Below, piece by piece: positions 1-8,397 of a DNA stretch of 64,000 nt. Position 1 is the stretch's first letter. Every line of letters begins with the position of its first letter. Made by a program: the position numbers and the translations under genes. The stretch comes from Dryocola sp031988645 (GTDB lineage Bacteria > Pseudomonadota > Gammaproteobacteria > Enterobacterales > Enterobacteriaceae), in assembly GCF_051307045.1 (NCBI RefSeq), contig NZ_CP150452.1, positions 1,984,001-2,048,000 on the forward strand. The letters are read 5' to 3'. The notes under the pieces are model-generated. The model did not search any database. It was not told where the DNA came from and saw only the letters and a program-made list of their open reading frames with translations.

Positions 1-174
1 GAGGCTTCGGCCGCGGCCGTATCGCTGGAAGAGCAGGCTGCGCGCCTGACCGCCGCCGTGGGCATTTTCCGGATGCATTCCCACGCGCAGGCCCCGAAGC
101 CTGCGGCAGCGAAAGTCATGAAGTTTAAACCCGCTGCGGCGGCGGAAAGCGACGATAACTGGGCGACTTTTTAA
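1..174 (+). CDS. Methyl-accepting chemotaxis protein, C-terminal end (partial)
   Basis: Only the last 57 codons are in the window; the gene enters from the left edge and stops with TAA at 172-174. The sequence reads as the end of a chemoreceptor signalling helix (EEQAARLTAAVGIFRM) followed by a flexible Ala/Pro/Lys-rich linker. It ends in NWATF, a version of the NWETF pentapeptide that tethers the adaptation enzymes CheR and CheB to high-abundance receptors such as Tar and Tsr. Ligand specificity cannot be inferred because the sensor domain is outside the window. It is followed 80 bases later by a strong terminator. Confidence 0.85.
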   Translation, partial: EASAAAVSLEEQAARLTAAVGIFRMHSHAQAPKPAAAKVMKFKPAAAAESDDNWATF

Positions 175-253
175 TTTTCGGATAAATAGCGGCGAAGGAG
201 AGGGCGGCATATCTGGCTGGCCGCCTTAAATACCTGTATAATAAAGGAATCTA

Positions 254-290
254 CGAATAAGCCGCCAAAAGTGAGGCTTATTCGTTTTTT
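254..290 (+). terminator. Rho-independent terminator after the chemoreceptor
   Basis: Perfect 10-bp inverted repeat CGAATAAGCC / GGCTTATTCG (254-263 and 275-284) with an 11-base loop, followed by six T (285-290). This is a textbook intrinsic terminator separating the chemoreceptor from the coiled-coil gene. Confidence 0.9.
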
Positions 291-341
291 CCGTCGTGGC
301 CCAGGAAACTCAACGACACCTGCTAACAGGAACACGCTGTT

Positions 342-1511
342 GTGAGCATAATTCAAAATCTGATTAAAAAGGCCTTTGGGACAGAGAATGTCAACGAGGC
401 GGCCAGCTTTTTAGCCAGCGCATGCAATCGTATGAAAAGCAGCAGCAAGGCCGAGATCCAGTATGAGATCGAACAGGCGCTGTGCGGGGTGAACCTTAAC
501 CGGCCCGGCAGCCATGACGTTGGGATCCTGGCGCGCCTGAAGGCTGCCGAGGCGGAGGCCATGCAGCTGCGCGCCGAACTAAAAGCCGCGGCCGGCAAAA
601 GCAAAACGAAAACTGTTTATCAGGACAATCCTGAAACGCTCAGACGGCTGGCGGAGGTGCAGGGCGAGCTGGCCGCAGCGCGGCTAAATACCGTACCACC
701 GGCTGAAATACAGCGCCTTTCGACGCGTATCGCCGGGCTACAAAAGAACCTTGAGAGCGAGCGTGAGCATCACTATCAGGAGCTGGCCCTGCTGCGCGAA
801 ACCCTGCAACGCAAAATGGAAGAGCAGGTTCTTCAGACGCCGGAAGGCAGGGTGAATCAGGAGCTGTCAGAACGCGTTCTCGACTTGCAAAAACTGCTCG
901 CCGCGCAAAAAGAGACGCACAGTGCCGAGCTGGCCCAGCTGCATGAAACCATGCAGCAGGATATCGATAACCAACGCCAGTTACGCAGCGAGCTGGTCAA
1001 AAACGGCAACGCGCTGGTGGAAACGGTGCAGGGGCTGCAGGAGCAGATTGCCGCGCTTAAACAGCAGCTGCAGGAGACGGGCACGCAGGGCGAGACGGCG
1101 CGCGGAGCCTATGAACAGGCGTTGCAGGCGCATCAAATCTATATCAACGTGCTAAAAAACGAAATTAGCGAGCTTGCCCAAAAAAATAAGCTGCTGGAAA
1201 CCCGCCTTACCGAACAACGCAGCGAGGCCGAGGCCAGCAGCCTGGCCGCAGCGGAGCTGGACCAGAAAATTCTCAGTCTGCATTGCTCTCTGGACGAGAT
1301 GGCCGAAACCGCGCAGAATTACGCTCGCGCTAAAGAAAATGCTGAAGCCGCGGCCTCGCAGCTCCGTTCCGCGCTGGAACAGGCGCTCAGCGATAGCCAG
1401 CATAGCGCTTCACGCTGTGAAACATTGAGCCGTAAGCTTGAAGCTGCCGAAGCCGAGCTTAGCCGCTCGACGGGCGCTAAGGGCTTCATGCGCTGGATGA
1501 CAGAAAAATAA
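342..1511 (+). CDS. Coiled-coil protein of unknown function
   Basis: 389 residues from a GTG start (342) with a weak AGGA about ten bases upstream. I do not recognise the family. The first 60 residues look globular (a helical region with CNRMKSSSK). From about residue 65 to 375 the protein is almost entirely long Ala/Glu/Gln/Leu-rich heptads, a predicted continuous coiled coil. There is no signal peptide or membrane segment, so it is probably cytoplasmic and elongated, ending in FMRWMTEK. It lies 24 bases upstream of a small lipoprotein gene and is likely co-transcribed with it. The position after a chemoreceptor is suggestive but is separated by a terminator, so no chemotaxis role can be claimed. 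Confidence 0.75.
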   Translation: MSIIQNLIKKAFGTENVNEAASFLASACNRMKSSSKAEIQYEIEQALCGVNLNRPGSHDVGILARLKAAEAEAMQLRAELKAAAGKSKTKTVYQDNPETLRRLAEVQGELAAARLNTVPPAEIQRLSTRIAGLQKNLESEREHHYQELALLRETLQRKMEEQVLQTPEGRVNQELSERVLDLQKLLAAQKETHSAELAQLHETMQQDIDNQRQLRSELVKNGNALVETVQGLQEQIAALKQQLQETGTQGETARGAYEQALQAHQIYINVLKNEISELAQKNKLLETRLTEQRSEAEASSLAAAELDQKILSLHCSLDEMAETAQNYARAKENAEAAASQLRSALEQALSDSQHSASRCETLSRKLEAAEAELSRSTGAKGFMRWMTEK

Positions 1512-1535
1512 CCGAATCTCCGCAGGAACTAATTA

Positions 1536-1949
1536 ATGAGTTATCGTTTCACCCTGACCGCACTCGCGGCTTTTTCTCTTTTAGGCTGTGCACAACCCGT
1601 TACCGGAGAGCCGACGGCGGACTTTACTACCGGTCCTACGCTCGTCACCGTTGAACATGCCTGGACCCGTACCGACGACGGCACCACCGTGTACATTACC
1701 GTCGACGGTAAAGACGCCGCGGCACTGAAAGTCGGCGAAACCGTTGCGCTTCGCCTGCCGGAAGGGACCTACCAGATTGGCGGCTATGCGAAATCTTTAG
1801 TCGGTAAAGTCAGCGTGGAGCCGGTGAAGCTGACCACCACGGCCGGCAGTGCGAAGGCGGTGGAATATGCCGTAACCAAGAGCAAGCCCCGCTTTAAAGA
1901 AGTTCAGCCTGACGAAGCAACCCCGCCTGCGGAACAGCCAAGCGTTTAA
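1536..1949 (+). CDS. Small putative lipoprotein
   Basis: 137 residues. The N-terminus is a lipoprotein signal peptide with lipobox LLGC, making Cys18 the predicted lipidated residue. Asp or other inner-membrane retention signals are not obvious at +2 (Ala), so outer-membrane sorting is likely. The mature part looks like a small beta domain (repeated TV.VEHAWTR, VYITVDGKD) with a Pro/Glu-rich tail. I do not recognise the family and assign no function. It follows the coiled-coil gene by 24 bases and probably forms a two-gene unit with it. Confidence 0.75.
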   Translation: MSYRFTLTALAAFSLLGCAQPVTGEPTADFTTGPTLVTVEHAWTRTDDGTTVYITVDGKDAAALKVGETVALRLPEGTYQIGGYAKSLVGKVSVEPVKLTTTAGSAKAVEYAVTKSKPRFKEVQPDEATPPAEQPSV

Positions 1950-1960
1950 CCCTTTCAAAA

Positions 1961-1984
1961 GTACCCGGCCAGTAATCCGGGTAC
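1961..1984 (+). terminator. Hairpin, possible terminator
   Basis: Perfect 8-bp arms GTACCCGG / CCGGGTAC around an 8-base loop, 12 bases after the lipoprotein stop. There is no proper T-run (GTTATC follows), so termination is only possible, not clear. Confidence 0.4.
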
Positions 1985-2087
1985 GTTATCCCCGGCCTGC
2001 CGCGCCGCTTTGCCTTTAGGCACCTTCTGATACGATACCGGTCCGTGTTGATCTACTATACCCGTTGGTTTTTGACATGGAGGGGTT

Positions 2088-2888
2088 ATGTTGACACCAG
2101 CTTTCCCGGCCTTACCGGCAACGACGATTGATGCTATTAACACCTTAGGGCAGTGGCTGGCCCGCGATGATTTCGCAAGGCCGCCGCAGGCGGATGACGC
2201 CGGGCTCATTGTGCTGGCAGGCAATGCGGTTATCCCCACCATTGACGCCGCGTGCGAACTTGCGGCGGGCAGCGAACTGCCGCTGTTGATTACCGGCGGC
2301 CTTGGGCATTCAACCACCTTTTTATACGGCGCTATCGCCGCCCATCCCCGTTATAACGTCCTGCCGACCACGGGACGAGCCGAAGCCGCCATCCTTAAGG
2401 ACATTGCCACAACCTTCTGGAAAATCCCGGCGGATAGCGTTATTACCGAAGAGAAATCGACAAACTGCGGTGAAAATGCCCGCTTCGCAAAGCAGGTGAT
2501 GAGCGAACGCGGGCTTACGCCGCAGCGGGTCGTTCTGGTGCAGGATCCGACCATGCAGCGCCGTACCGCGGCAACCTTTGAACGCGTATGGCAGGAAGAG
2601 GCGAGACAGCCTCAGTGGCGCAGCTGGCCCGGCTTCAAACCGGTGCTAGCCGGCGATGAGCGCGCTACCCGCTTTATCCCGGATGAAAAGGGATTATGGC
2701 CGGTTGCGCGTTATATTTCGCTGATACTCGGCGAGCTGCCGCGGCTCAGAGACGATGCGCAGGGCTACGGCCCAAAAGGCCGGGATTTCATCACCCATGT
2801 GGAGATACCCGCGCAGGTCACGCAGGCCTGGCAGCAGCTGCAGAACGACGCCGCGCTGGCGGAGTGGACGGGCGAACGCGGCCTGTAG
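2088..2888 (+). CDS. ydcF: YdcF, DUF218 / ElyC-SanA-YdcF family protein
   Basis: 266 residues, the same length as E. coli YdcF, with GGAGGGG just upstream of the ATG. Recognisable stretches are the N-terminal ATIDAIN..GQWLARDDF, VLAGNAV.PTIDAA, ITGGLGHSTTFLY, TTGRAEA.IL, STNCGENARF and VQDPTMQRRT, then LPRLRDDAQGYGPKGRDF near the C-terminus. The fold is Rossmann-like and the E. coli protein is reported to bind S-adenosylmethionine. The physiological role is not known to me. It has no signal peptide. In E. coli it sits between hrpA and aldA; here those genes are elsewhere in the window. Confidence 0.93.
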   Translation: MLTPAFPALPATTIDAINTLGQWLARDDFARPPQADDAGLIVLAGNAVIPTIDAACELAAGSELPLLITGGLGHSTTFLYGAIAAHPRYNVLPTTGRAEAAILKDIATTFWKIPADSVITEEKSTNCGENARFAKQVMSERGLTPQRVVLVQDPTMQRRTAATFERVWQEEARQPQWRSWPGFKPVLAGDERATRFIPDEKGLWPVARYISLILGELPRLRDDAQGYGPKGRDFITHVEIPAQVTQAWQQLQNDAALAEWTGERGL

Positions 2889-2891
2889 GCT

Positions 2892-2921
2892 AAAAAACGT
2901 CCCTCTCCGCAACGGAGAGGG
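2892..2921 (-). terminator. Terminator of the minus-strand chemoreceptor
   Basis: On the minus strand, CCCTCTCCG / CGGAGAGGG arms with a 3-base loop are followed by ACG and a run of six T (plus-strand A at 2892-2897). It lies directly after the chemoreceptor stop and between it and convergent ydcF. Confidence 0.7.
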
Positions 2922-2928
2922 AAAGATC

Positions 2929-4468
2929 TCAGGCGAGTTTAAACACCGCCACCGTTTCGTTAAGCATCCGCGACTGCTCTTTGAGCGACATCGCCGCCGC
3001 AGAGGCCTGTTCGACCAGAGCCGCGTTCTGCTGGGTGACGGCATCCATCTGCACCACGGCCTGGTTAATCTGCTCGATGCCCGTACTTTGCTCGCTGGTG
3101 GACTCGGCGATATGTTCCATAAGCGCGGTCACCTCTTTAATCGCTTTGGAAATGCGCTGCATGCTCTCGCCGGCTTTATTGACCAGCGTGCTGCCATGGT
3201 TGACCTGCTCGCCTGAAAGCTCAATCAGATCCTTGATCTCTTTTGCCGCCACCGAAGAGCGCTGGGCAAGGTTGCGCACCTCCGAGGCGACAACCGCGAA
3301 CCCACGGCCCTGTTCGCCGGCGCGCGCGGCTTCCACGGCGGCGTTGAGCGCCAGAATATTGGTCTGGAAAGCGATATCTTCAATAATGCTGATGATGCTG
3401 TCTATCTTGCCGGAGCTGGATTCGATATTGCGCATCGAACTGATTACCTCTTCAACGATGGTGTTCCCGTCGTTGGCGGCGATCAGCATCCCGTCTGCCA
3501 GGCTATTCGCCTGCCGGGAGTTCTCGGAGGTCTGCCGCACGGTGACCGTCAGCTGCTCCATGCTGGCCGCCGTTTCGCCCAGCGAGGCCGCCTGTTCTTC
3601 CGTGCGGGAAGAGAGATCGGTATTGCCCGCGGCAATCTCTTCGGAAGCGTAGGCGACCGTCTGGCTGGATTCGCGTACCTGGCCTATGATATGCGCCAGC
3701 GACTGGCGCATTTTCTCCAGCACCCGCATCATGTCGCCGATTTCATCGTTGGTGTTCGCCACAATCGGCGTATGCAGCTGGCCGCTGGCAATCTCGCTGC
3801 AGTGGTTCTTGGCATTGTCTAATTTGTTAAGCAGGCGGCTTTTCAGCAGCATATAGATGCCCGCCAGAATGGCGATAAAGAGTATCGCGAACAGGGCGAT
3901 GACCAGCAGGCTGGAGCTGAACCTGGACTGCGCGTCCTTATTGAGCTGCTGGGCGTACTGCTCGCGGAAGGCGAGAAGTTTATCTAACGTAATTTCGTAC
4001 TGGCGATCGAGCGCAGGGATGGTAAGGGTCACCAGGTCGTTCACGCGCTGTTTGTCATTGGCGGAGGCCCGCGTCCAGCAGCGGCTGCAAACCCTGGTCG
4101 CGATAGGCCAGGAACGCGGTTTTATAGGCATCGGCCAGCGGCTGCTCGCCCGGCTGTTTCGGCGCCTGCAGATAAGCCTCAAAGGCGCCGTTAGTTTTGC
4201 CCAGCACCGTTCTTGCGCCTTCGAGAGCCTGCTGCGCCTGTTCAGTACGGCCGCGCTGCATCTCTTCCATCGCCTCCAGGGCGCGCACGCGCAGGGTACG
4301 GCTATGGTTAATGGGATCGATAACCGACAGCACCACGCGAATTTCACGGTTTACATTATCCAGCGACTGGTTGCTGCGGGTAAGGGACCAGATGTTTGAA
4401 GCCGTGCTTGCTAAAAAGATAAAAAGTAACGTGCTGAAAACTAAAATAGAAAAACGCCTGGCTGACAT
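2929..4468 (-). CDS. Methyl-accepting chemotaxis protein (apparent +1 frameshift)
   Basis: Inner-membrane chemoreceptor of about 512 residues, read across one frameshift. Start ATG at 4466-4468 with AAGGA upstream. The order is TM1 (SILVFSTLLFIFLAST), a periplasmic four-helix ligand domain, TM2 (SLLVIALFAILFIAILAG), a HAMP domain, and the conserved signalling hairpin (IAFQTNILALNAAVEAARAG). The C-terminus FKLA lacks the NWETF tether, as in low-abundance receptors such as Trg. The first frame breaks after residue ~133 near 4064-4070, where GGAGGCCCGC would restore the frame if it read GGAGGCCGC (DAASANDK). The span is 3n+1. I consider the break a likely sequence error; a true pseudogene is the alternative. 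The ligand is unknown. Confidence 0.82.
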
Positions 4469-4666
4469 GATAGATCCTTAGATCAATAGAACATTCTCGT
4501 TTACTAAGGCAGATGACCCCGATGAATCACTGCGGCTTACTACTAATATCGGCAGAAACAACGGAAGGTTTATTTATCTTGCAGGCTGCGGCCCGGGCGG
4601 CGTCATATTTATGTCACCTGTTTACTTTATAAAACGGAGTCTTCATAACAAAGGATGTGTAAAAAC

Positions 4667-6025
4667 ATGAAATTAAAACCACTAGCCCTTTTACTCACCT
4701 GCTTATGTCCTCTGGCGGGCCTTGCGGCCGAAGCTCAGGTTGATCGTTACGTTGTCACCTTTCCGCAGGGCGATCGCGTGGAGTATAAGGGCGCCTGGGC
4801 CGGTGAATTCCCGAACGGCTTACCGGTTGGCGTTGGCTCCGGTCTGCAGTTTGTCGGCAAAGACGGCAGCGATCTGATTTTTGCCACCGTCACCGACCGC
4901 GGGCCTAACGCGGATTCGCCAAAGGCGGGCGACAGAGAATCCAAGATTTTCGCTAACCCGAAATTTACGCCGCTGCTGATGACGATTCGCGTCGGCGACG
5001 GCAAAGCGCAGGCTACCGATGCGCACGCCCTGCATGATGAACAGGGGCCGATTAGCGGCCTGCCGCTGCCGGAAGGGCTAATTGGCGCCACCAATGAGAT
5101 TGCGCTGGACGACGGGTTACGTACGCTGCCGGCCGACAAACGCGGTCTGGACACCGAAGGCATTACGCCGGACGGCAAAGGCGGCTACTGGCTGTGCGAC
5201 GAATACGGCCCGTTTATCGTCAACGTCGATGCGCAGGGCAAGATCCTGAAGAAATACGGCCCGCAGGCGGAACAGGGCGAGCAGGGCGTTGCCGGCAGCC
5301 TGCCCAATATTATTAAGTGGCGTCAGGCAAACCGCGGCTTTGAAGGGATCGCCCGCATGCCGGACGGGCGCATTATCGCCGCGGTGCAAAGCACGCTGGA
5401 TATCGACGGCAAGAGCAAAAACAGCGCCTTGTTCACCCGCCTGGTGAGCATCGATCCGGCAAGCGGCAAAACCGCGATGTACGGCTATCCCATTGACGCT
5501 GAGGCCTATAAAAAAGCTAAAGATGCCAAAATCGGCGATATCGTGGCGCTGGATAATAACCGCCTTTTGTTAATCGAGCAGGGCGGCGACAAAAATAAAG
5601 CGATGCGCAATCTGATTTACGTGGTCGATCTTTCCAACGCCAGCGATCTGAGCGGCTTCGATGGGGAAAAAGCCCCGGAGTTCGACGATGCGCAAGGCCT
5701 GAAGAGCCGCGGCATCAGGCTTGCCGGAAAAAAAGAGCTGCTTGATTTACGCAGCCTGGGCTGGCAGCAGGAAAAAGCGGAAGGGATGACGCTGATTGAC
5801 GATCGGACCATCGCGGTGATTAACGACAACGATTTTGGCCTGCAGGCGGCGCTGGACAAGCCGGACAGCAAAGGCAAAAGCGCTGATGATTATGCGGTGG
5901 ACGGCAAAGGCCATCTCACCGTGCAAGGCAAAGAGGTCGCCACTAAAATTGCGCTCAAACCGCTCGGGAAGCCGGAGGCGCTAAATGAGCTGTGGGTCAT
6001 TACGCTTGCGGAAAAGATAAAGTAA
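4667..6025 (+). CDS. Secreted esterase-like / phytase-like domain protein
   Basis: About 452 residues. The ATG at 4667 is preferred because AAGGA (4651-4655) lies 11 bases upstream; an in-frame ATG at 4655 overlaps that ribosome site. A signal peptide (KPLALLLTCLCPLAGLAA) predicts export to the periplasm. The body matches the phytase-like / esterase-like beta-propeller family: VTDRGPNAD, GLDTEGITPDGKGGYWLCDEYGP, GFEGIARMPDGRI and LLLIEQGGD near two thirds. Substrate specificity cannot be read from sequence; phytate or another organic phosphate is only one possibility. It is monocistronic, divergent from the chemoreceptor gene. Confidence 0.82.
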   Translation: MKLKPLALLLTCLCPLAGLAAEAQVDRYVVTFPQGDRVEYKGAWAGEFPNGLPVGVGSGLQFVGKDGSDLIFATVTDRGPNADSPKAGDRESKIFANPKFTPLLMTIRVGDGKAQATDAHALHDEQGPISGLPLPEGLIGATNEIALDDGLRTLPADKRGLDTEGITPDGKGGYWLCDEYGPFIVNVDAQGKILKKYGPQAEQGEQGVAGSLPNIIKWRQANRGFEGIARMPDGRIIAAVQSTLDIDGKSKNSALFTRLVSIDPASGKTAMYGYPIDAEAYKKAKDAKIGDIVALDNNRLLLIEQGGDKNKAMRNLIYVVDLSNASDLSGFDGEKAPEFDDAQGLKSRGIRLAGKKELLDLRSLGWQQEKAEGMTLIDDRTIAVINDNDFGLQAALDKPDSKGKSADDYAVDGKGHLTVQGKEVATKIALKPLGKPEALNELWVITLAEKIK

Positions 6026-6034
6026 TCGCCGGAT

Positions 6035-6067
6035 GAACGGATTGCTGGTTTTTTGAGCAGTCCGTTC
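6035..6067 (+). terminator. Long hairpin after the phytase-like gene
   Basis: Arms GAACGGATTGCT (6035-6046) and AGCAGTCCGTTC (to 6067) pair with one mismatch around a T-rich loop. There is no T-run after the stem, so this may be a weak terminator or a processing hairpin. Confidence 0.4.
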
Positions 6068-6113
6068 GTGGTATCCTCGATCTGTTTTCATCATCAACAG
6101 ACCGAGGATTGCA

Positions 6114-6302
6114 ATGAATTCTGACATAACCCCCACCACGCTTGCATTTGAGTATCTCCGCCGGGAAGAAGAAAGCCTGACGCCAGCCCAGTACCTGATT
6201 CGCTTTAACCAGCTGAAACTGGAATTTGCCGACCTGATGGAACTGACTTCTCTTGAACTGCGCGAAGAGATCTCACATGCATACCGTCTCGGTATTCATT
6301 GA
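6114..6302 (+). CDS. Small protein of unknown function, 62 aa
   Basis: 62 residues with a good ribosome site (GAGGA six bases before the ATG) and a strong terminator directly after, which supports a real monocistronic gene. The protein is acidic and predicted all-helical (LAFEYLRREEESLTPAQYLIRF ... ELREEISHAYRLGIH shortened). No cysteine pairs, membrane segment or signal peptide. I do not recognise the family. Confidence 0.65.
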   Translation: MNSDITPTTLAFEYLRREEESLTPAQYLIRFNQLKLEFADLMELTSLELREEISHAYRLGIH

Positions 6303-6319
6303 TTTCTTTTGTGAATAAG

Positions 6320-6344
6320 CCATTGCCCAGGCAGTGGTTTTTTT
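6320..6344 (+). terminator. Rho-independent terminator
   Basis: CCATTGC / GCAGTGG stem (one G-T pair) with a 4-base loop, followed by seven T (6338-6344). It ends the 62-residue gene. Confidence 0.8.
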
Positions 6345-6365
6345 ATGCCTGCGCGAAACGCAACA

Positions 6366-6530
6366 TTAGCGAGTTATAACAAACAGCGCTTTGCAGGCGG
6401 GGCAAAGCATCGCCTGACCGCGTTGGATTTTGCAGGCCAGCTGTTTAGATTTGCTGCCGCACTGCGGGCAGGTGACGGTGGTGGTGTTTTTGTCATTGAT
6501 ACGATTCAATGCATCAGCGAAGAATGACAT
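6366..6530 (-). CDS. YnfU-type small zinc-ribbon protein
   Basis: 54 residues from ATG at 6528-6530, with AGAAGG about five bases upstream on the minus strand. The sequence begins MSFFADALNRINDKN and carries two CPxC knuckles (CPQC near residue 21 and CPAC near residue 44), a classic four-cysteine zinc ribbon. It resembles the YnfU small zinc-binding proteins of enterobacteria as I remember them; I am not certain of the name. Function unknown; nucleic-acid or protein binding is plausible. Confidence 0.65.
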   Translation of the reverse strand: MSFFADALNRINDKNTTTVTCPQCGSKSKQLACKIQRGQAMLCPACKALFVITR

Positions 6531-6620
6531 GACCTTCTGGCCTCTTACGGGACGAACGCCATCATACCACGCATCTGGTTAAGAAATGCTCTCGCCGGAC
6601 AGCAGATCCGCGCCTGTTGT

Positions 6621-6854
6621 TCAGTTCCTGCCGTGTAATCTCTGGTTATCGCGTAAAACATCGATCGCGGTCTGCATGGCGACCTTATCGTCGCGGCGTT
6701 TTTGCTGCGACTGCGTGACCTGCAGATACTCAAGCAGCGTGCGGGTATTGATCGGGCGGCCTGACTTGCTGACTTCGAGGATAGCGTTGCCAAGGATGAT
6801 TTTGACCGGGGGGAGCTGGGCGGGATACCAGTCCAGCGTGTCGTCTGACTTCAT
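6621..6854 (-). CDS. Small YmgB/AriR/YcgZ-like protein
   Basis: 77 residues with GGAG nine bases before the ATG. The central region (ILGNAILEVSKSGRPINTR then TLLEYL) follows the pattern of the YmgB/AriR/YcgZ family: a helix, a short turn with a polar residue and N, then a second helix ending in a coiled tail. In E. coli these small proteins act in biofilm, acid-resistance and Rcs phosphorelay control. The assignment is by pattern only; similarity outside the core is low. Confidence 0.5.
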   Translation of the reverse strand: MKSDDTLDWYPAQLPPVKIILGNAILEVSKSGRPINTRTLLEYLQVTQSQQKRRDDKVAMQTAIDVLRDNQRLHGRN

Positions 6855-6905
6855 GGTGAAAATTCTCCGGGAAGGTTAGTGTACCACATCGCGGCGTGCT
6901 CATCG

Positions 6906-7772
6906 CTATGCCTGCTGCGCCCGCAGCTGATCTATCATCCAGCGTCCCGCCGCGCCGGGCGGGACTTTGTTCGACCATATGGCGTCCACGTCAATAAGCT
7001 GCGGCCAGCCCGCGACGCTTAACTCCTGCAGCACGCCATGGCCGAACTGCTCCACCAGCCAGCGCGGCAAAATCCCCCAGCCGAAACCCTGTTCCGCCAT
7101 TTCGAGCAGCATCAGCAAAGAAGGCGAGGACCACACCGGGCCGCTGGCCATATCAGGCGTCGGATCCTTATAGGTTTTCAGGCGCAGCTGGCGAAACGTG
7201 CGCAGCTTTGCCATTTCTACCGCCGGCAGGGCGGCCAGCTCGTGCTGCTTATGGATATAAATCGACATGTGCGCGCCCACCTGCAAGCGCGCCGCCGTCA
7301 CGTCCACCGGATAACGCTCCTGCACCCGCAGCACGCCGACGTGCGCCCGCCCGCTTTGAATCAAATCGATAACGTCTTCGTCTTCGGCTATCAGGCATTC
7401 AAATTCAATATCCGGAAAGCGTTCCGAAAAACGCTTAAGAATAGATTCGTGGTGCGAGGTTTGCCACAGATCCGAAAGCACAAAGCTCAGCCGTGGTTCG
7501 ATATTGCCGGCAAGGCGTACCGAGACCTCATCAAGCCGTTCGCCGGCGGAGATAATCGACCGCACGTAGGGCAAAACCCGCAGTCCCTGCGGCGTCAGCA
7601 CCGGCTGGCGGCTTTGCCGGTCGAATAACAAAATGCCGAGATCCGCTTCCAGATTGGCAATGGCGGCGCTGATAGTGGACTGGCTTTTCTTCAGCCTGCG
7701 GGCGGCGGCCGAAAAGGAGCCGGTTTCCACGGCCTGCAAAAAGGCCTCCAGGGATTCGGGAGAATATCGCAT
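6906..7772 (-). CDS. LysR family transcriptional regulator
   Basis: 288 residues. The N-terminal winged helix-turn-helix is typical: LEAFLQAVETGSFSAAARRL, KSQSTISAAIANLEADLG and LFDRQSRQPVLTPQG. It is followed by a periplasmic-binding-protein-like effector domain (about residues 90-288). It is divergent from a PACE efflux gene across 92 bases, the usual arrangement for a LysR protein controlling its neighbour and itself. The effector is unknown. Confidence 0.88.
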   Translation of the reverse strand: MRYSPESLEAFLQAVETGSFSAAARRLKKSQSTISAAIANLEADLGILLFDRQSRQPVLTPQGLRVLPYVRSIISAGERLDEVSVRLAGNIEPRLSFVLSDLWQTSHHESILKRFSERFPDIEFECLIAEDEDVIDLIQSGRAHVGVLRVQERYPVDVTAARLQVGAHMSIYIHKQHELAALPAVEMAKLRTFRQLRLKTYKDPTPDMASGPVWSSPSLLMLLEMAEQGFGWGILPRWLVEQFGHGVLQELSVAGWPQLIDVDAIWSNKVPPGAAGRWMIDQLRAQQA

Positions 7773-7864
7773 ACCTATCGCTTTTATAGATGGCTACTCG
7801 TTTCATAGTATCAGTAATTGCGATGAGAATAGGCCGGACAGAGACATTTTTGGAGTAAAGAACT

Positions 7865-8299
7865 ATGCACCAGCAAAAAAGATCCCTTGTTGAACGCGTC
7901 CTGCATGCCGTCGGCTTTGAAATTATCGCCATCGGCATCTGCGCGCCGCTGGCCGCCTGGCTGATGGATAAGCCCCTGTTCCAGATGGGCGCGTTAGCTA
8001 TCATGCTCTCGACCGTAGCTATGGTATGGAACATTATTTATAACGCCGGATTCGATAAATTCTTCCCGCTCGGGCGCAAACGTCGGCTGCCGCTGCGCGT
8101 GGCCCATGCGCTGGGATTCGAAGGCGGATTTATTTTAATCGGGCTGCCCCTTACCGCCTGGATGCTGGATATTTCGCTGCTGCAAGCGCTGATGGTGGAA
8201 ATCGGTTTCTTTCTGTTTTTCCTGCCTTATACGATTATCTATAACTGGTGCTATGACGCGCTGCGCAACCGCCGCCTGCAGTATATCGCCAGCCGTTAA
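7865..8299 (+). CDS. PACE family multidrug efflux transporter
   Basis: 144 residues with four predicted membrane helices in two tandem bacterial transmembrane pair domains. Each domain starts with the family signature RxxHxxxFE: RVLHAVGFE at residues 11-19 and RVAHALGFE near residue 80. The Glu of the first motif is needed for transport in AceI. PACE proteins export biocides such as chlorhexidine and some polyamine-like compounds by proton antiport. A GGAG lies about ten bases before the ATG. The divergent LysR gene is the probable regulator. Substrate not determinable here. Confidence 0.9.
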   Translation: MHQQKRSLVERVLHAVGFEIIAIGICAPLAAWLMDKPLFQMGALAIMLSTVAMVWNIIYNAGFDKFFPLGRKRRLPLRVAHALGFEGGFILIGLPLTAWMLDISLLQALMVEIGFFLFFLPYTIIYNWCYDALRNRRLQYIASR

Positions 8300-8397
8300 A
8301 GCGGCCCGGCGCCACTGAGTGAAGAGGCAAAGCACGGATGGCGAATTTTATGCTATAAATATAATGCATAATTATCTTTTTATAATTCATAAGACTT

